DNA from: Promethearchaeota archaeon
GTDB taxonomy: Archaea; Asgardarchaeota; Lokiarchaeia; Sigyniarchaeales; SOKP01
Reading direction: 5' to 3'
Assembly (NCBI GenBank): GCA_030606485.1
Contig: JAUWGH010000001.1
Coordinates: forward strand, 62,001 to 126,000
DNA length: 64,000 bases
A program made the position numbers and the translations under genes. The notes below the pieces were generated by a model. That model worked only from the letters and a program-made list of their open reading frames with translations. It made no database searches and had not been told where the DNA came from. How positions within the stretch are numbered: the stretch's first letter is position 1; each line of letters opens with the position of its first letter. Below are positions 9,308 through 18,028 of the stretch, piece after piece.

Positions 9308-9563
9308 GATATAATAATTAAGTTACTAATTTTTATATTTATAGCTAATTATTCATGTTTTCTCATAATTAGCTTTGATATTTATGTTTTTCCTATGTAT
9401 TAGCATTTAAATTCTTGTAAATTTAAAACTCCTATTTGATTCTTCTTATTAATGCGTTTTCAGATTTTTATAATAAGATAAGATTTTATTTAGCAAAAAC
9501 TTAATAAAATTCATAAAAAGTCATTTACTTTACCAAATAAGTTTAGAAATAAATGAGAAAATT

Positions 9564-11042
9564 ATGACTCTTGAAAAATTTGATTTAATTTATAAAGATA
9601 ATAGGTGTAAGATAAAAGATAAAGAAAAGATTCTTTCTAAATTAAAGGCTATTTTGGGAGAAGAAAATGTTTCAACCAAAGAAATAGATTTAATTGCTTA
9701 TTCTAAAGATTCTACGCTAATAACCTTAATTTGGAGAATCCAGGGAAAATTAGCAGCATTACCCGATTTTATAACATGGCCTGAAAATAATGATCAAATA
9801 GTTCAGACTCTAAAATTAGCAAATGAGGAAAAAATTCCTGTAATCCCTTATGGTGAAGGTTCAGGTGTTGTTGGTGGTGCGATACCAGTATATGGTGGTA
9901 TTATTATTGACATGAAAAAATTCAATAAAGTATTGGAGATTAATGATAAAGATTTAACTGTTACGGTTCAAACAGGTATAAATGGGATGAATTTAGAGAG
10001 ATATCTCAATGCTAAGGGCTATACTTGTGGACATATTCCCCAATCTATCTATATGTCTTCTGTTGGTGGGTGGATTGCCCACAGAGCAGCAGGTCAATTT
10101 TCTACAAAATATGGAAAAATAGAAGATATCGTCTTGGGGTTAGAAGTTATTTTACCACAAGGTGAAATCATTGAACTAAAAACAATAATCAGAGCAGCAA
10201 CCGGACCCCAATTTGATAAATTATTTATTGGAGGAGAAGGCACATTAGGGATAGTTACTAAAGCAACTTTAAAAATATGGCCATCTCCAGAAAAAAGAGA
10301 ATTAATCTCTTTCGCATTTCCAACTATAGAAGATTCATTAGAAGCTATCAGAAATATTTTAAGGAATCAGATTTATCCTGCAGTGATTCGTATATATGAT
10401 GCCTCTGAAACAGTAAGGCATTTCCCCCAAGTTAAAGAAGCGAAAGATAAAGTTATGGCTGTTTTTGTTTGTGAAGGAAATGAAAGACTTGTAAATTTAG
10501 AAGGAATTATTACAAGAGAAAAATGTGAAGATAATAATGGTGTTAATTGTGGAGAAGAACCAGTAGAACACTGGTTTGAAACAAGATTTAGGGTAACAGA
10601 AACATCATTAATTCCTCCATATAAAATTGTAATTGACACTATTGAAGTATCTGTTATGTGGGAACATGCTGCAGAATTATATCATTTAGTTCTTGATTCA
10701 GTTAAGAAAGTTAAAGGTATTCTTTATATAACCGCTCATGCTTCACATTTTTATCCCAATGGGGTTGGTTTTTATTTTTCATTTGCTGGTGTTGCAACTG
10801 GAGGAAAATCTAATTTTGAGTTTTATCAAGAATGTTGGGATGTTATAATGGATGGATGTGTTAAAGCTGGAGGATCTATTGCTCACCATCATGGGATTGG
10901 CATCAATAGAGCACGTTGGATGGAAAAAGAATGGGGGAAAGCTTTAAGATCACTAATAGATATAAAAAATTTACTTGATCCAAATAATATTTTAAATCCG
11001 GGAAAAACTTACTTTCCCCCTGAAAAGGGAGGTGCTAAATAA
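9564..11042 (+). CDS. FAD-linked oxidase of the GlcD / alkylglycerone-phosphate synthase (AGPS) type
   Basis: A 492-residue flavoprotein of the PCMH/VAO fold. The FAD pyrophosphate loop is PYGEGSGVVGGAIP (about residues 93-106), followed by SVGGWIAHRAAGQ (about 170-182) and IGGEGTLGIVTKATL (about 222-236). The C-terminal half ends with GGSIAHHHGIG (about 437-447), the histidine motif characteristic of AGPS, and LLDPNNILNPGKTY. AGPS makes the ether bond of bacterial and eukaryotic ether lipids, whereas close bacterial relatives annotated as FAD oxidases sit with Fe-S and kinase genes and probably oxidise a 2-hydroxy acid or glycerol phosphate. Here the latter context applies: it is the first gene of a three-gene operon with an Fe-S/CCG protein and a glycerol-kinase-like gene. 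True substrate unknown. Confidence 0.85.
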   Translation: MTLEKFDLIYKDNRCKIKDKEKILSKLKAILGEENVSTKEIDLIAYSKDSTLITLIWRIQGKLAALPDFITWPENNDQIVQTLKLANEEKIPVIPYGEGSGVVGGAIPVYGGIIIDMKKFNKVLEINDKDLTVTVQTGINGMNLERYLNAKGYTCGHIPQSIYMSSVGGWIAHRAAGQFSTKYGKIEDIVLGLEVILPQGEIIELKTIIRAATGPQFDKLFIGGEGTLGIVTKATLKIWPSPEKRELISFAFPTIEDSLEAIRNILRNQIYPAVIRIYDASETVRHFPQVKEAKDKVMAVFVCEGNERLVNLEGIITREKCEDNNGVNCGEEPVEHWFETRFRVTETSLIPPYKIVIDTIEVSVMWEHAAELYHLVLDSVKKVKGILYITAHASHFYPNGVGFYFSFAGVATGGKSNFEFYQECWDVIMDGCVKAGGSIAHHHGIGINRARWMEKEWGKALRSLIDIKNLLDPNNILNPGKTYFPPEKGGAK

Positions 11043-11043
11043 A

Positions 11044-12318
11044 ATGAGTATCTTCGAACAATTAAAAAAGTATAAATATATAATTCCTATCATTACCAAT
11101 GCTGATCGTGATGTTAAAAGAATAATTTTAAAGAGTTTTAGGTTAAAAAAAAAATTTTTTTATCCTCAAGGAGAATATAAAGCTGATGTAAAAAATTTGA
11201 TTAATTGTATGTTATGTCTTAAAATGTGCAGATTTGATTGCAATTCTCTCCAAGGTGCAAAAACTGAAAGAGTAGCACCTGCTTATAAATCCCTAATTGG
11301 CTATTATCTTTCAGTCGGCAAAATCGATCCTTCTAAAGAAGAAAATAAAGACTTTATTAATTTAATGTATGAATGCTGTAATTGCGAAAACTGTAAAATT
11401 TGGTGCCCATTCGATTTTTCAGTAGTTTCATTGCTTGAAACTGTTCGAGATGATATTAATGATAAAGGTTTGACTCCAAATTATATAAAAGAACAAATAG
11501 AAAAATTAAATAAAACTCATACTATAGAAGACACAAATATATTCAAGACTTATGAGGAGAAGGTCATTGCAAATGTCGAATCTGATGGAAATGATGATGT
11601 TTTTTATTATATTGGATGCGAAACGATGAAATACCCAGAAGTTGTTAAAGGCAATATTGAAATATTGAAGAAGGCTGGTATTAAATTCTCAACTAACTTA
11701 GATAAAAGATGGTGTTGTGGTGCCCCATTATTTAATACTCGACATTTGGATTTAGCGAAAGAATATGCAAAGCAAAATATTGATTTGATCACGGGTTCAG
11801 GGGCAAAACTAGTTGTGACTGATTGTCCGGGTTGTGCTGATACTTTACTTAATCGATATGAAAAGATTGGTTTTAAATCAAAGGTAAAAGTGATTCATAT
11901 CTTACAATTATTTAAACAATTAATTGAGGAAAATAAACTCATTCTTAAAAATCAAATTCCTGAAGAATTCAAAAATGTAGTCTATCACGATCCATGCTTG
12001 ATGTCAAGAAATTTAAATGTTATTTCCGAACCAAGAGAAGTTTTGAAGAAAATTCCGGGATTAAATCTATTAGAGCCAATTTGTAATGAAAAATATACAC
12101 ATTGCTGTGGGTATAGCGGTACGCTCCATTGGGCAAATAATGATTTAGCGGTAAAAATCTCGCAAAATAGAGTCAATGAATTGATTGAAACAGGTGCAAA
12201 TATAATCGTTACGGCTTGCCCACTTTGTGAATTAGGATTAGAAAAAGGAATTGAAGAAAATAATAAAAAGAAAATTAAAATAATAGACTTAACTGAATTA
12301 ATTGCAAAAGTTATATAA
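11044..12318 (+). CDS. Fe-S oxidoreductase with two CCG domains (GlpC/HdrD-like)
   Basis: A 424-residue electron-transfer subunit. Two 4Fe-4S sites lie near the N-terminus: CMLCLKMCRFDC (about residues 56-67) and CCNCENCKIWCPFDF (about 111-125). Two cysteine-rich CCG domains follow, each with a CCG core: DKRWCCGAPLFN and YTHCCGYSGTLHW, plus the upstream DCPGCADTLL and ACPLCELGLE segments. This is the plan of GlpC, GlcF and HdrD, which pass electrons between a flavoprotein and the quinone or thiol pool. The ATG at 11044 follows a strong GGGAGGTG site and lies two bases after the upstream stop, indicating coupled translation. It most likely accepts electrons from the AGPS-like oxidase. Confidence 0.9.
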   Translation: MSIFEQLKKYKYIIPIITNADRDVKRIILKSFRLKKKFFYPQGEYKADVKNLINCMLCLKMCRFDCNSLQGAKTERVAPAYKSLIGYYLSVGKIDPSKEENKDFINLMYECCNCENCKIWCPFDFSVVSLLETVRDDINDKGLTPNYIKEQIEKLNKTHTIEDTNIFKTYEEKVIANVESDGNDDVFYYIGCETMKYPEVVKGNIEILKKAGIKFSTNLDKRWCCGAPLFNTRHLDLAKEYAKQNIDLITGSGAKLVVTDCPGCADTLLNRYEKIGFKSKVKVIHILQLFKQLIEENKLILKNQIPEEFKNVVYHDPCLMSRNLNVISEPREVLKKIPGLNLLEPICNEKYTHCCGYSGTLHWANNDLAVKISQNRVNELIETGANIIVTACPLCELGLEKGIEENNKKKIKIIDLTELIAKVI

Positions 12319-12350
12319 ATTTCAAAAGAAAATATAAAAATGTGATAAAA

Positions 12351-13892
12351 ATGGATACATATGTTTTATGCCTTGATATTGGGACTACTAACATTAAAGC
12401 TTTCCTTTTTGAGAAAAATGGTGAAATTTTCGCCCAAGCCAAAAGAAAACCTAAATATATTATGGAAGAAAAGGGTCAAATAGAGCAGGATCCAAAAGAA
12501 ATCTGGGAATTAAGCAGACAAGTTATGGAAGAAGTTATAAAATCAAATAATTTAAGTCCCGAGAATATAGCAGCAATTGGTATTACTACTCAAAGAGCTT
12601 CCTTTCTTTTCTGGGATAAAAATACAGGAAAAATTTATTCTAATATTATCACTTGGCAAGATAAACGATGTGCTTCATATACTGAGAAAAAAAATAAAAG
12701 TTTCTATTTTAGATTTTTACGAGGTATAACAAAATTTATCTACTTATTTACACGCGATATAAAATTATTAACATTTTCAACCATAAAATTCACTACTGAT
12801 CATACATCCATGAGAACAGGATATTTTCTTGAAACACATCCGGAGGTTAAAGAATTAATTAGCAATCCCAATACTAACGTAGTATGGGGGACAATTGATA
12901 CTTGGATATTATGGAATTTAACTGAAGGGAGGGTTTTTGCTACTGACTATTCAAATGCTCATACCGGTTTGGTTGATCCATTTAAATTAGAATACAATTC
13001 TATTTATTTAAAAGCAATGGGAATTCCAGAATATATATTACCAGAAATTAGAGATACTAGAGGAGATTTCGGAAAAACAAAAATTTTTGGCGGCGAAATA
13101 CCCATTACATGTTTAATTGGAGATCAAATGGCCAGTTTATTCGGACAGTGCTGTTTTAACAAAGGATCAATGAAAGTTACAAATGGTACGGGCTCATTTG
13201 TAGATCTTAATACAGGACAAAAATGTTATGCTTCAAAAAGAAAATTATACCCACTAATTGCTTGGCATATCAATGAACAAACCACTTATATGACGGAAGG
13301 AATGTCTCATAACGCCGGTAATATCATAGATTGGTTACAGAATGAACTGGGACTATATAATGATCCCTCCGAAACAGAAAAAATGGCATTAAGTGTGGAT
13401 TCAACAGAGGGCGTTTATTTTTTACCAACATTTACAACCGGCATCTCATTTCCATATTGGGATTCAACTGCACGAGGAAATATTTTTGGTGTAGACTTAG
13501 ATACTAAAAAAGAACATATTGTAAGAGCAGTTCTAGAAGGATTTTGTTTTAGAATAAAAGATATCGTTGAAGGGATTATTAAAGACACAAAAATTCAAAT
13601 AGAAAAAATAAAAGCTGATGGGGGAGTATCTCAAAATAAATTTCTTCTTCAGTTTTTAAGCGATATATTAGAAATGGATGTTGAACTTACAGGTAACCCT
13701 GAAACTACTGCATTAGGTGCTGCTTTTATGGCTGGACTAGCAGTTGGATATTGGAAGTCTGAAGAAGAACTCTTGCAGATAAGAAGAGTAGAAAAAACCT
13801 ATAAACCTCAGATGACAGAAGAAGAACGTAATAGGAAATATATGATATGGAAAGATATAGTGGCAAGATCTCTAGACTGTGTTTATTATTAA
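12351..13892 (+). CDS. FGGY-family kinase, glycerol-kinase-like
   Basis: A 513-residue two-domain ASKHA sugar kinase. The N-terminal phosphate loop is CLDIGTTNIKAFLF; GITTQRASFLFWD and NIITWQDKRC match the glycerol-kinase version of the FGGY signature (usually TNQRE and WQD-R). NGTGSFVDLNTG and the C-terminal IKADGGVSQNKFLLQFLSD and TALGAAFMAGLA supply the ATP site. A stretch near residues 105-150 is longer than in typical GlpK. It follows the Fe-S gene by 32 bases, so the operon could take up glycerol or a related polyol, phosphorylate it and oxidise it. A GTG at 12342 could be an alternative start. Confidence 0.85.
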   Translation: MDTYVLCLDIGTTNIKAFLFEKNGEIFAQAKRKPKYIMEEKGQIEQDPKEIWELSRQVMEEVIKSNNLSPENIAAIGITTQRASFLFWDKNTGKIYSNIITWQDKRCASYTEKKNKSFYFRFLRGITKFIYLFTRDIKLLTFSTIKFTTDHTSMRTGYFLETHPEVKELISNPNTNVVWGTIDTWILWNLTEGRVFATDYSNAHTGLVDPFKLEYNSIYLKAMGIPEYILPEIRDTRGDFGKTKIFGGEIPITCLIGDQMASLFGQCCFNKGSMKVTNGTGSFVDLNTGQKCYASKRKLYPLIAWHINEQTTYMTEGMSHNAGNIIDWLQNELGLYNDPSETEKMALSVDSTEGVYFLPTFTTGISFPYWDSTARGNIFGVDLDTKKEHIVRAVLEGFCFRIKDIVEGIIKDTKIQIEKIKADGGVSQNKFLLQFLSDILEMDVELTGNPETTALGAAFMAGLAVGYWKSEEELLQIRRVEKTYKPQMTEEERNRKYMIWKDIVARSLDCVYY

Positions 13893-13910
13893 AATTTAAA
13901 ATTTCTAACC

Positions 13911-13918
13911 TTTTTTTT
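13911..13918 (+). terminator. Oligo-T terminator after the kinase operon
   Basis: Eight thymines 19 bases after the kinase stop, in the + orientation, following ACC. Archaeal termination commonly needs only such a T-run. Confidence 0.35.
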
Positions 13919-14052
13919 ACAATTACCTGAAAAAATAAATTTTGATTTAAATTATAATTAAATTGAATTCTTATTCTCATATTAAAAATATATAAAACTT
14001 TTTATTCTAAATAATTAAAATTCTATCCTTAAATTTTTTCCTTCTTTTCCAA

Positions 14053-14310
14053 TTAAATTATTCTAAAGTAATGCAGACCGTAATCTGGACCACATACAAT
14101 CAAAAGAATACCTGCAAAGATAAGAAATTTTGCACCATTCTTATTAATAGTTTTTTTACCTAATAAACAAATTATTCCGAAAACGCCCAGTAATAAACCT
14201 AACATGGAGCCAAATGCACGCACAAAATTCAACAGATCTCCAAATGTATTAGGCAATTCATTAAAAAAAACTTCTAATAAATCAGGAAATTGAAAAATTT
14301 GATAATCCAT
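14053..14310 (-). CDS. Small two-helix membrane protein
   Basis: An 85-residue protein with a short polar N-terminus, a glycine-rich helix (about residues 36-50, GLLLGVFGIICLLG), a basic loop KKTINKNG, and a second helix (about 58-74). The helix-basic loop-helix layout is the same as in the next two genes upstream. There is no recognisable family; the layout resembles VirB2/TrbC pilin subunits, but it is also what any small membrane protein looks like. It is the last gene of the minus-strand surface cluster. Confidence 0.6.
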   Translation of the reverse strand: MDYQIFQFPDLLEVFFNELPNTFGDLLNFVRAFGSMLGLLLGVFGIICLLGKKTINKNGAKFLIFAGILLIVCGPDYGLHYFRII

Positions 14311-14442
14311 TTTGTTTTTTACACCCTTATCTAAATTTTTTCCTATACAAATTCAAATAATTGATTCTATTACGATTGTAAAAGGAATATATTTAAAGGA
14401 AAAAAGAAATCATTGTTTTTTTTCTGAGTTGATTAGGTAAAT

Positions 14443-14724
14443 TCAACGCCACCTATTTCCTAGGAATGGTAATTCTGGAAATGAACCGAATAATTCTGCG
14501 AGATTTATAGACAGACCTCCCGTAATAGTAAGTATCGTTATCCCAATTATTAAGTAAAGTGCATCTTTAAAGATCCAGCCAACTTTTTTACTAAGAATAG
14601 AAATAACTATATACATAACTCCGATTATTGAAAAAATACTGCCAATTATGGTAATCAACACAGAAAAAAATGAGAAATCCGTAATAACAAATAAATTTAT
14701 TCCTTGGAAAATAATCAAATTCAT
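14443..14724 (-). CDS. Small multi-helix membrane protein
   Basis: A 93-residue protein with two to three hydrophobic segments, a basic loop SKKVGWIFKD between helices and a polar C-terminus ending near FLGNRWR. No conserved family is apparent. The ATG is preceded by an AGAGGTG ribosome-binding site. It sits between two other tiny membrane proteins downstream of a large anchored surface protein, and shares their helix-basic loop-helix plan. Confidence 0.6.
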   Translation of the reverse strand: MNLIIFQGINLFVITDFSFFSVLITIIGSIFSIIGVMYIVISILSKKVGWIFKDALYLIIGITILTITGGLSINLAELFGSFPELPFLGNRWR

Positions 14725-14745
14725 ATGATTTTCACCTCTTATTAC

Positions 14746-15087
14746 TTAATGCCAACCCTTCGGTGTGTCTCTTCCAAAAATTACCCAACTAAATAAATTT
14801 TCGATACCAAATGGAGAACCTAAGTATAAGCCAAAAAGCAAACAAATTAGTCCTAAAATAATTTTACCTGCTCTGCCTTTTTTATTTATTAAACCAGCAA
14901 CCAAATAAACACAACCCATTATGAATAAGACTGCTGGAAAAAAAGAAAAAATTGTCTCAAAAATATCTTTTAAAGGATTAACTAGACTGAGCATAATATT
15001 CTCTTGAAAATAAGTTAAAGCCGCAATACAGCCAATTATAATTAATGTTATGGTTGTAAATGATCCTGATTTTTTCAAGTTAGACAA
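14746..15087 (-). CDS. Small multi-helix membrane protein
   Basis: A 113-residue protein with three hydrophobic segments (about residues 10-28, 46-64 and 74-92) separated by a basic loop NKKGRAGK. The start lies two bases from the stop of the large DNRLRE protein, so the two are probably translated from one message. The ends are polar; there is no cysteine or catalytic motif. The repeated presence of such small membrane proteins beside a cell-surface protein suggests a structural or anchoring role, but I cannot name the family. Confidence 0.65.
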   Translation of the reverse strand: MSNLKKSGSFTTITLIIIGCIAALTYFQENIMLSLVNPLKDIFETIFSFFPAVLFIMGCVYLVAGLINKKGRAGKIILGLICLLFGLYLGSPFGIENLFSWVIFGRDTPKGWH

Positions 15088-15089
15088 TT

Positions 15090-16592
15090 TTACCTCCCCT
15101 TTTTAACCATTATTGCAATTATTACTAAACCTCCAAAAAATATAAACGTCAATATTATATTCAATTCCTCGATTCCGATATTGATTTCATTGTTCCAGAA
15201 TTCCCTATGAATTGTATATATGATATCATCACTTTTTGGTTGAGTTTCTCCAAAAATATTTCGAAACTTCGCATAGATTGAATATTTTTTTCCATCCTCA
15301 GATCCTTCTAAATATAAATTTTTTGTGGTATTATAGGGTTCCCAAGATGTCCAAACCCCATCTGTTCCGTTCCTAAAGCACATCTCTTGTGCTAACTCTG
15401 CTGTTATATCAAGTGTAATAAACATAGAGTATGTATTATCTGAGCCATTATTTATTTTTATTATCGCGTTGAAAGGTTGAGAATATATAATTTGAATACT
15501 ATCATTTACTGAATATAATATCTCACCGGCTTCATTCCGAAATTTTGCATAAATTGAATAAGTTAATCTGTTTCTTGTACCTGCCAAAAATAATTTTTTA
15601 GTTGTATTATAAGGCTCCCAATTACTCCAATTTTTTGCTGTGAAATTACTAAAACACATTTCTTCCGCGTCTTTAGCAAAAATAGATACATTTACTAAAG
15701 ATGTTAAAGTGTATTGAGCACCATCATTTATCTGAATCTGTGGATTTGTGGGTAAATACCCAATATATAAAATACCATCATTAGCTATATTAGATTCTCC
15801 TATCGAATTACTAAATTTCACACAAATTGTATATTCAGAATTGTTTACTGGGTCTATTAGATATATGTTTTTACTTGTTTTATACGGTTCCCAGGAAGTC
15901 CAAGCACCAGTTCCATATTTAAAACACATTTCATCAGCATCATTTGCGGAAAGTGTTAAATTTACTGATTTAGAATTAGTAATCTCTGCATTATTATTTA
16001 TTTTAATCTTGGGATTTGTAGGTGGAGTCTCATATGTCCAAATCAATCGTGGCACTTTATTCGCAGGACCTTCTCTACTACTTCCTATTAGCCAATTTGC
16101 ATTATTTATAGTAGGATCATGAATTAAAATAGAAAACCCATCTTCACCCTGTATAAAATCCGTAACATCAAAAGTGTAGAAGCCATTTTCTGAAATTTCA
16201 TCCTTTAGTATAAAGGTCTCCCCTATAGGTGCATTAAACCAATTAATCGTATCCTCTTCCCAATCTACGTTTACCGTAAAGATTTGAATATCTATAGGAT
16301 CATATTGAATTTTAAAGTAAATCCTTATCTCAACCTTTATAACATTATCTGGTTTATCTGTGAAAGGAAAATGTAGGAATGCGGTGCGCTTTCCCATTAA
16401 AATCGTAAGATCCCACATTACCCAAAAATCTTCCTCAGAACCATAATTGCCTAAAGGTAGAAGGTCTATTACATAAGAATCCTTATCCGCTATTGTCGAA
16501 ACAGTCGCAATTCCAGCACTACCCTGAACAGGATTAATATTATGATCTATTCCGTATAAAAATGAAAACATTCCAATTAAGAGAATAATCAT
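15090..16592 (-). CDS. Cell-surface protein: DNRLRE domain, three repeats, C-terminal anchor
   Basis: A 500-residue secreted, membrane-anchored protein. Residues 1-25 form a hydrophobic signal segment; residues 25-190 match the DNRLRE beta-sandwich plan, with DKDSYVIDLLPLGNYGSEED, an Arg/Phe-rich core strand (RTAFLHFPF), WEEDTINWFNAP and FDVTDFIQ. Three tandem repeats of about 90 residues follow (about 195-283, 284-374 and 375-465), each with an EMCF...W-x-WEPY core and a Ser/Tyr-Ile-x-x-KF strand, resembling Ig-like bacterial surface repeats. A single C-terminal helix (about 475-495) ends in KKGR. The ATG is preceded by AGGAG. It heads a cluster of tiny membrane genes and is probably part of an outer surface layer or adhesin. 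Confidence 0.8.
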   Translation of the reverse strand: MIILLIGMFSFLYGIDHNINPVQGSAGIATVSTIADKDSYVIDLLPLGNYGSEEDFWVMWDLTILMGKRTAFLHFPFTDKPDNVIKVEIRIYFKIQYDPIDIQIFTVNVDWEEDTINWFNAPIGETFILKDEISENGFYTFDVTDFIQGEDGFSILIHDPTINNANWLIGSSREGPANKVPRLIWTYETPPTNPKIKINNNAEITNSKSVNLTLSANDADEMCFKYGTGAWTSWEPYKTSKNIYLIDPVNNSEYTICVKFSNSIGESNIANDGILYIGYLPTNPQIQINDGAQYTLTSLVNVSIFAKDAEEMCFSNFTAKNWSNWEPYNTTKKLFLAGTRNRLTYSIYAKFRNEAGEILYSVNDSIQIIYSQPFNAIIKINNGSDNTYSMFITLDITAELAQEMCFRNGTDGVWTSWEPYNTTKNLYLEGSEDGKKYSIYAKFRNIFGETQPKSDDIIYTIHREFWNNEINIGIEELNIILTFIFFGGLVIIAIMVKKGR

Positions 16593-16608
16593 AAAAATTG
16601 ACTTACTC

Positions 16609-16881
16609 CTAATAATTCACCACCTTTATTTCATTAAAAGTATTAAACGGGATTCTAAAACCAGAAAAATTACTAAAAAATTCAAACATTTTATTCAAAT
16701 TAAATAGACAAACTGCAATTAAAAAGGATAAAAGCGAAATTTTAAGATATCTATTAAAACACTCCTCTTTTCTGTGTAATATTAAACGTATTAAAAAAAC
16801 AAATCCAAAAAATTCCAAGATAAATGAAGTAATTATTAAAATTATCAAGAACCAAACGCTTGTAAAACTTAAAATGTCCAT
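16609..16881 (-). CDS. Small two-helix membrane protein
   Basis: A 90-residue protein with two hydrophobic segments (about residues 8-32 and 46-62) and a basic loop containing HRKEEC. It ends in a polar tail with FNTFNEIKVVNY. No family recognised. It is the first gene of the minus-strand surface cluster, 16 bases before the large DNRLRE protein, so it may be co-transcribed. A longer open frame on the same strand in another phase (16754-17098) overlaps it and is judged non-coding. Confidence 0.55.
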   Translation of the reverse strand: MDILSFTSVWFLIILIITSFILEFFGFVFLIRLILHRKEECFNRYLKISLLSFLIAVCLFNLNKMFEFFSNFSGFRIPFNTFNEIKVVNY

Positions 16882-16937
16882 TTTTATCTTGTTTATTTAT
16901 TATACTAAATTGACTTAGAACTAAAATAAAATGAGGA

Positions 16938-16946
16938 TATATAAAG
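16938..16946 (+). promoter_or_regulatory. Possible TATA box for the candidate RNA
   Basis: TATATAAAG on the plus strand, with no plus-strand protein gene for the next kilobase. Transcription would begin near 16965-16972, at the 5' side of the G-rich, hairpin-bearing stretch described next. Confidence 0.35.
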
Positions 16947-16960
16947 AAAAAAATGAGAAA

Positions 16961-17090
16961 ATGGGTGATTATAATACGATATATTGATAAATAGGAGGAT
17001 AAAGCAAAAGTTTCTAGTGTTTCTCCGCCCATCAACAAATAGGGGGAGGAGGAGGGTAATAATAAGTGTAGAATCAATCTACACCAACCA
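16961..17090 (+). ncRNA. Candidate structured non-coding RNA (G-rich)
   Basis: This plus-strand stretch lies in a gene-free gap of about 340 bases. ATGGGTG at 16961-16967 can pair with CGCCCAT at 17026-17032 (one G-U). A G-tract with spacing GGGGG-A-GG-A-GG-A-GGG lies at 17042-17056, in a region otherwise near a quarter GC. A perfect seven-base stem GTGTAGA/TCTACAC with loop ATCAA occupies 17066-17084. A TATA box sits about 25 bases upstream. No convincing ORF follows the GGAGG at 16994. It is a candidate only; the G-tract could alternatively act in DNA as a quadruplex. Confidence 0.3.
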
Positions 17091-17221
17091 AAAGACAAAA
17101 ATCCAGTATGGGGGGAGATGCAACTTTTGACTTTATCCTTACCAATATTATTTTAAAACTAACTATAAAAAGATTACCATTCCATTTTTTTGTTTAAAAA
17201 AGTACAATGAGATAATGAAAT

Positions 17222-17497
17222 TTAATAATTATCATTTAATACAGAACCCACTTGTATCGCTAGATAATTTAAGATAACATCGTAATCTTCAGGTGTTATC
17301 TCTTTGGTCTTAAGAACAAATTTTTTTATGCTATTAATACAGGAGAGTTGTGTTCTAATCTTTTCAGATTGGAATTTATTATGAAGAAAGGATTCTTGAT
17401 TCCTAATCTCACATATTAACTTATCTCTTAATTCCTCAAATTGTGGATTAACTGCAATATTTTCAATTCCCATGTTATTAATTCTAAAATTCATCAT
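17222..17497 (-). CDS. Small helical hypothetical protein
   Basis: A 91-residue soluble protein, mainly helical, with a polar N-terminus (two adjacent Met codons), Glu/Lys-rich middle and the end VILNYLAIQVGSVLNDNY. No metal-binding, membrane or DNA-binding motif is seen and I do not recognise a family. It lies alone between the candidate RNA and the TPR gene, on the strand of the surface cluster. Confidence 0.5.
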   Translation of the reverse strand: MMNFRINNMGIENIAVNPQFEELRDKLICEIRNQESFLHNKFQSEKIRTQLSCINSIKKFVLKTKEITPEDYDVILNYLAIQVGSVLNDNY

Positions 17498-17624
17498 TAT
17501 AATTTCAGATTAAATTCTAATTATTTAAATAAAAAAGGACTGGAAAGATACTATAAAGAAAGAGATATAACAAAATAACTAAGACTATATTTTCATAGAA
17601 TAAAAAAAAATAAAAAGAATAGAC

Positions 17625-17702
17625 TTATCTTGCAAAGAAATATTCTATAAGGGCTTTTGTGAAACCATCCAGCCACTCATTATTAATCTCGGCCCATTTT
17701 AT
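17625..17702 (-). other. Candidate 25-residue peptide with strong ribosome site but no normal start
   Basis: A GGAGGT element (complement of 17711-17716) lies 8 bases upstream of an ATA (17702-17700) that opens a frame reading IKWAEINNEWLDGF and ending in EYFFAR before TAA at 17627-17625. No ATG, GTG or TTG is in this frame; the ATG present one frame over gives only four residues. A TTTATATA box is on the same strand about 60 bases further upstream. Either initiation is non-standard, the peptide is decayed, or the element regulates something else. Nothing else was seen in the 17498-18028 gap. Confidence 0.2.
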
Positions 17703-18028
17703 GATTTTTCACCTCCTACAATTTTATATTCAAAATTTGAAAAAATTGTATTGAATCATATTTTTAATAAAGATATATAAAGAAAAAATGAAGACCAAGA
17801 GAGATTAAATTGAATAAAACTCACTTTCTCTCTAAAAAAGCAATTGTTTTATATCAATTGGGACAATATTATTATGAATTATGCAATTTTAGTTTATTTC
17901 CGATATGATTCCACTCTAGTTCTATATTTAAAGAAAGAAAATAATTGTTGAAAGATTTTTTTCTCTTTAAATAGATTTATTTTAAGAAGAGTATAGCAAT
18001 TAATTTTCTATAAAAATCGGAATTTATT

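Noticed and set aside
16754-17098. Open frame of 114 codons on the minus strand
   Set aside because: Overlaps the 90-residue membrane gene in another phase and crosses the G-rich region; translation is hydrophobic with implausible composition and has no ribosome site.
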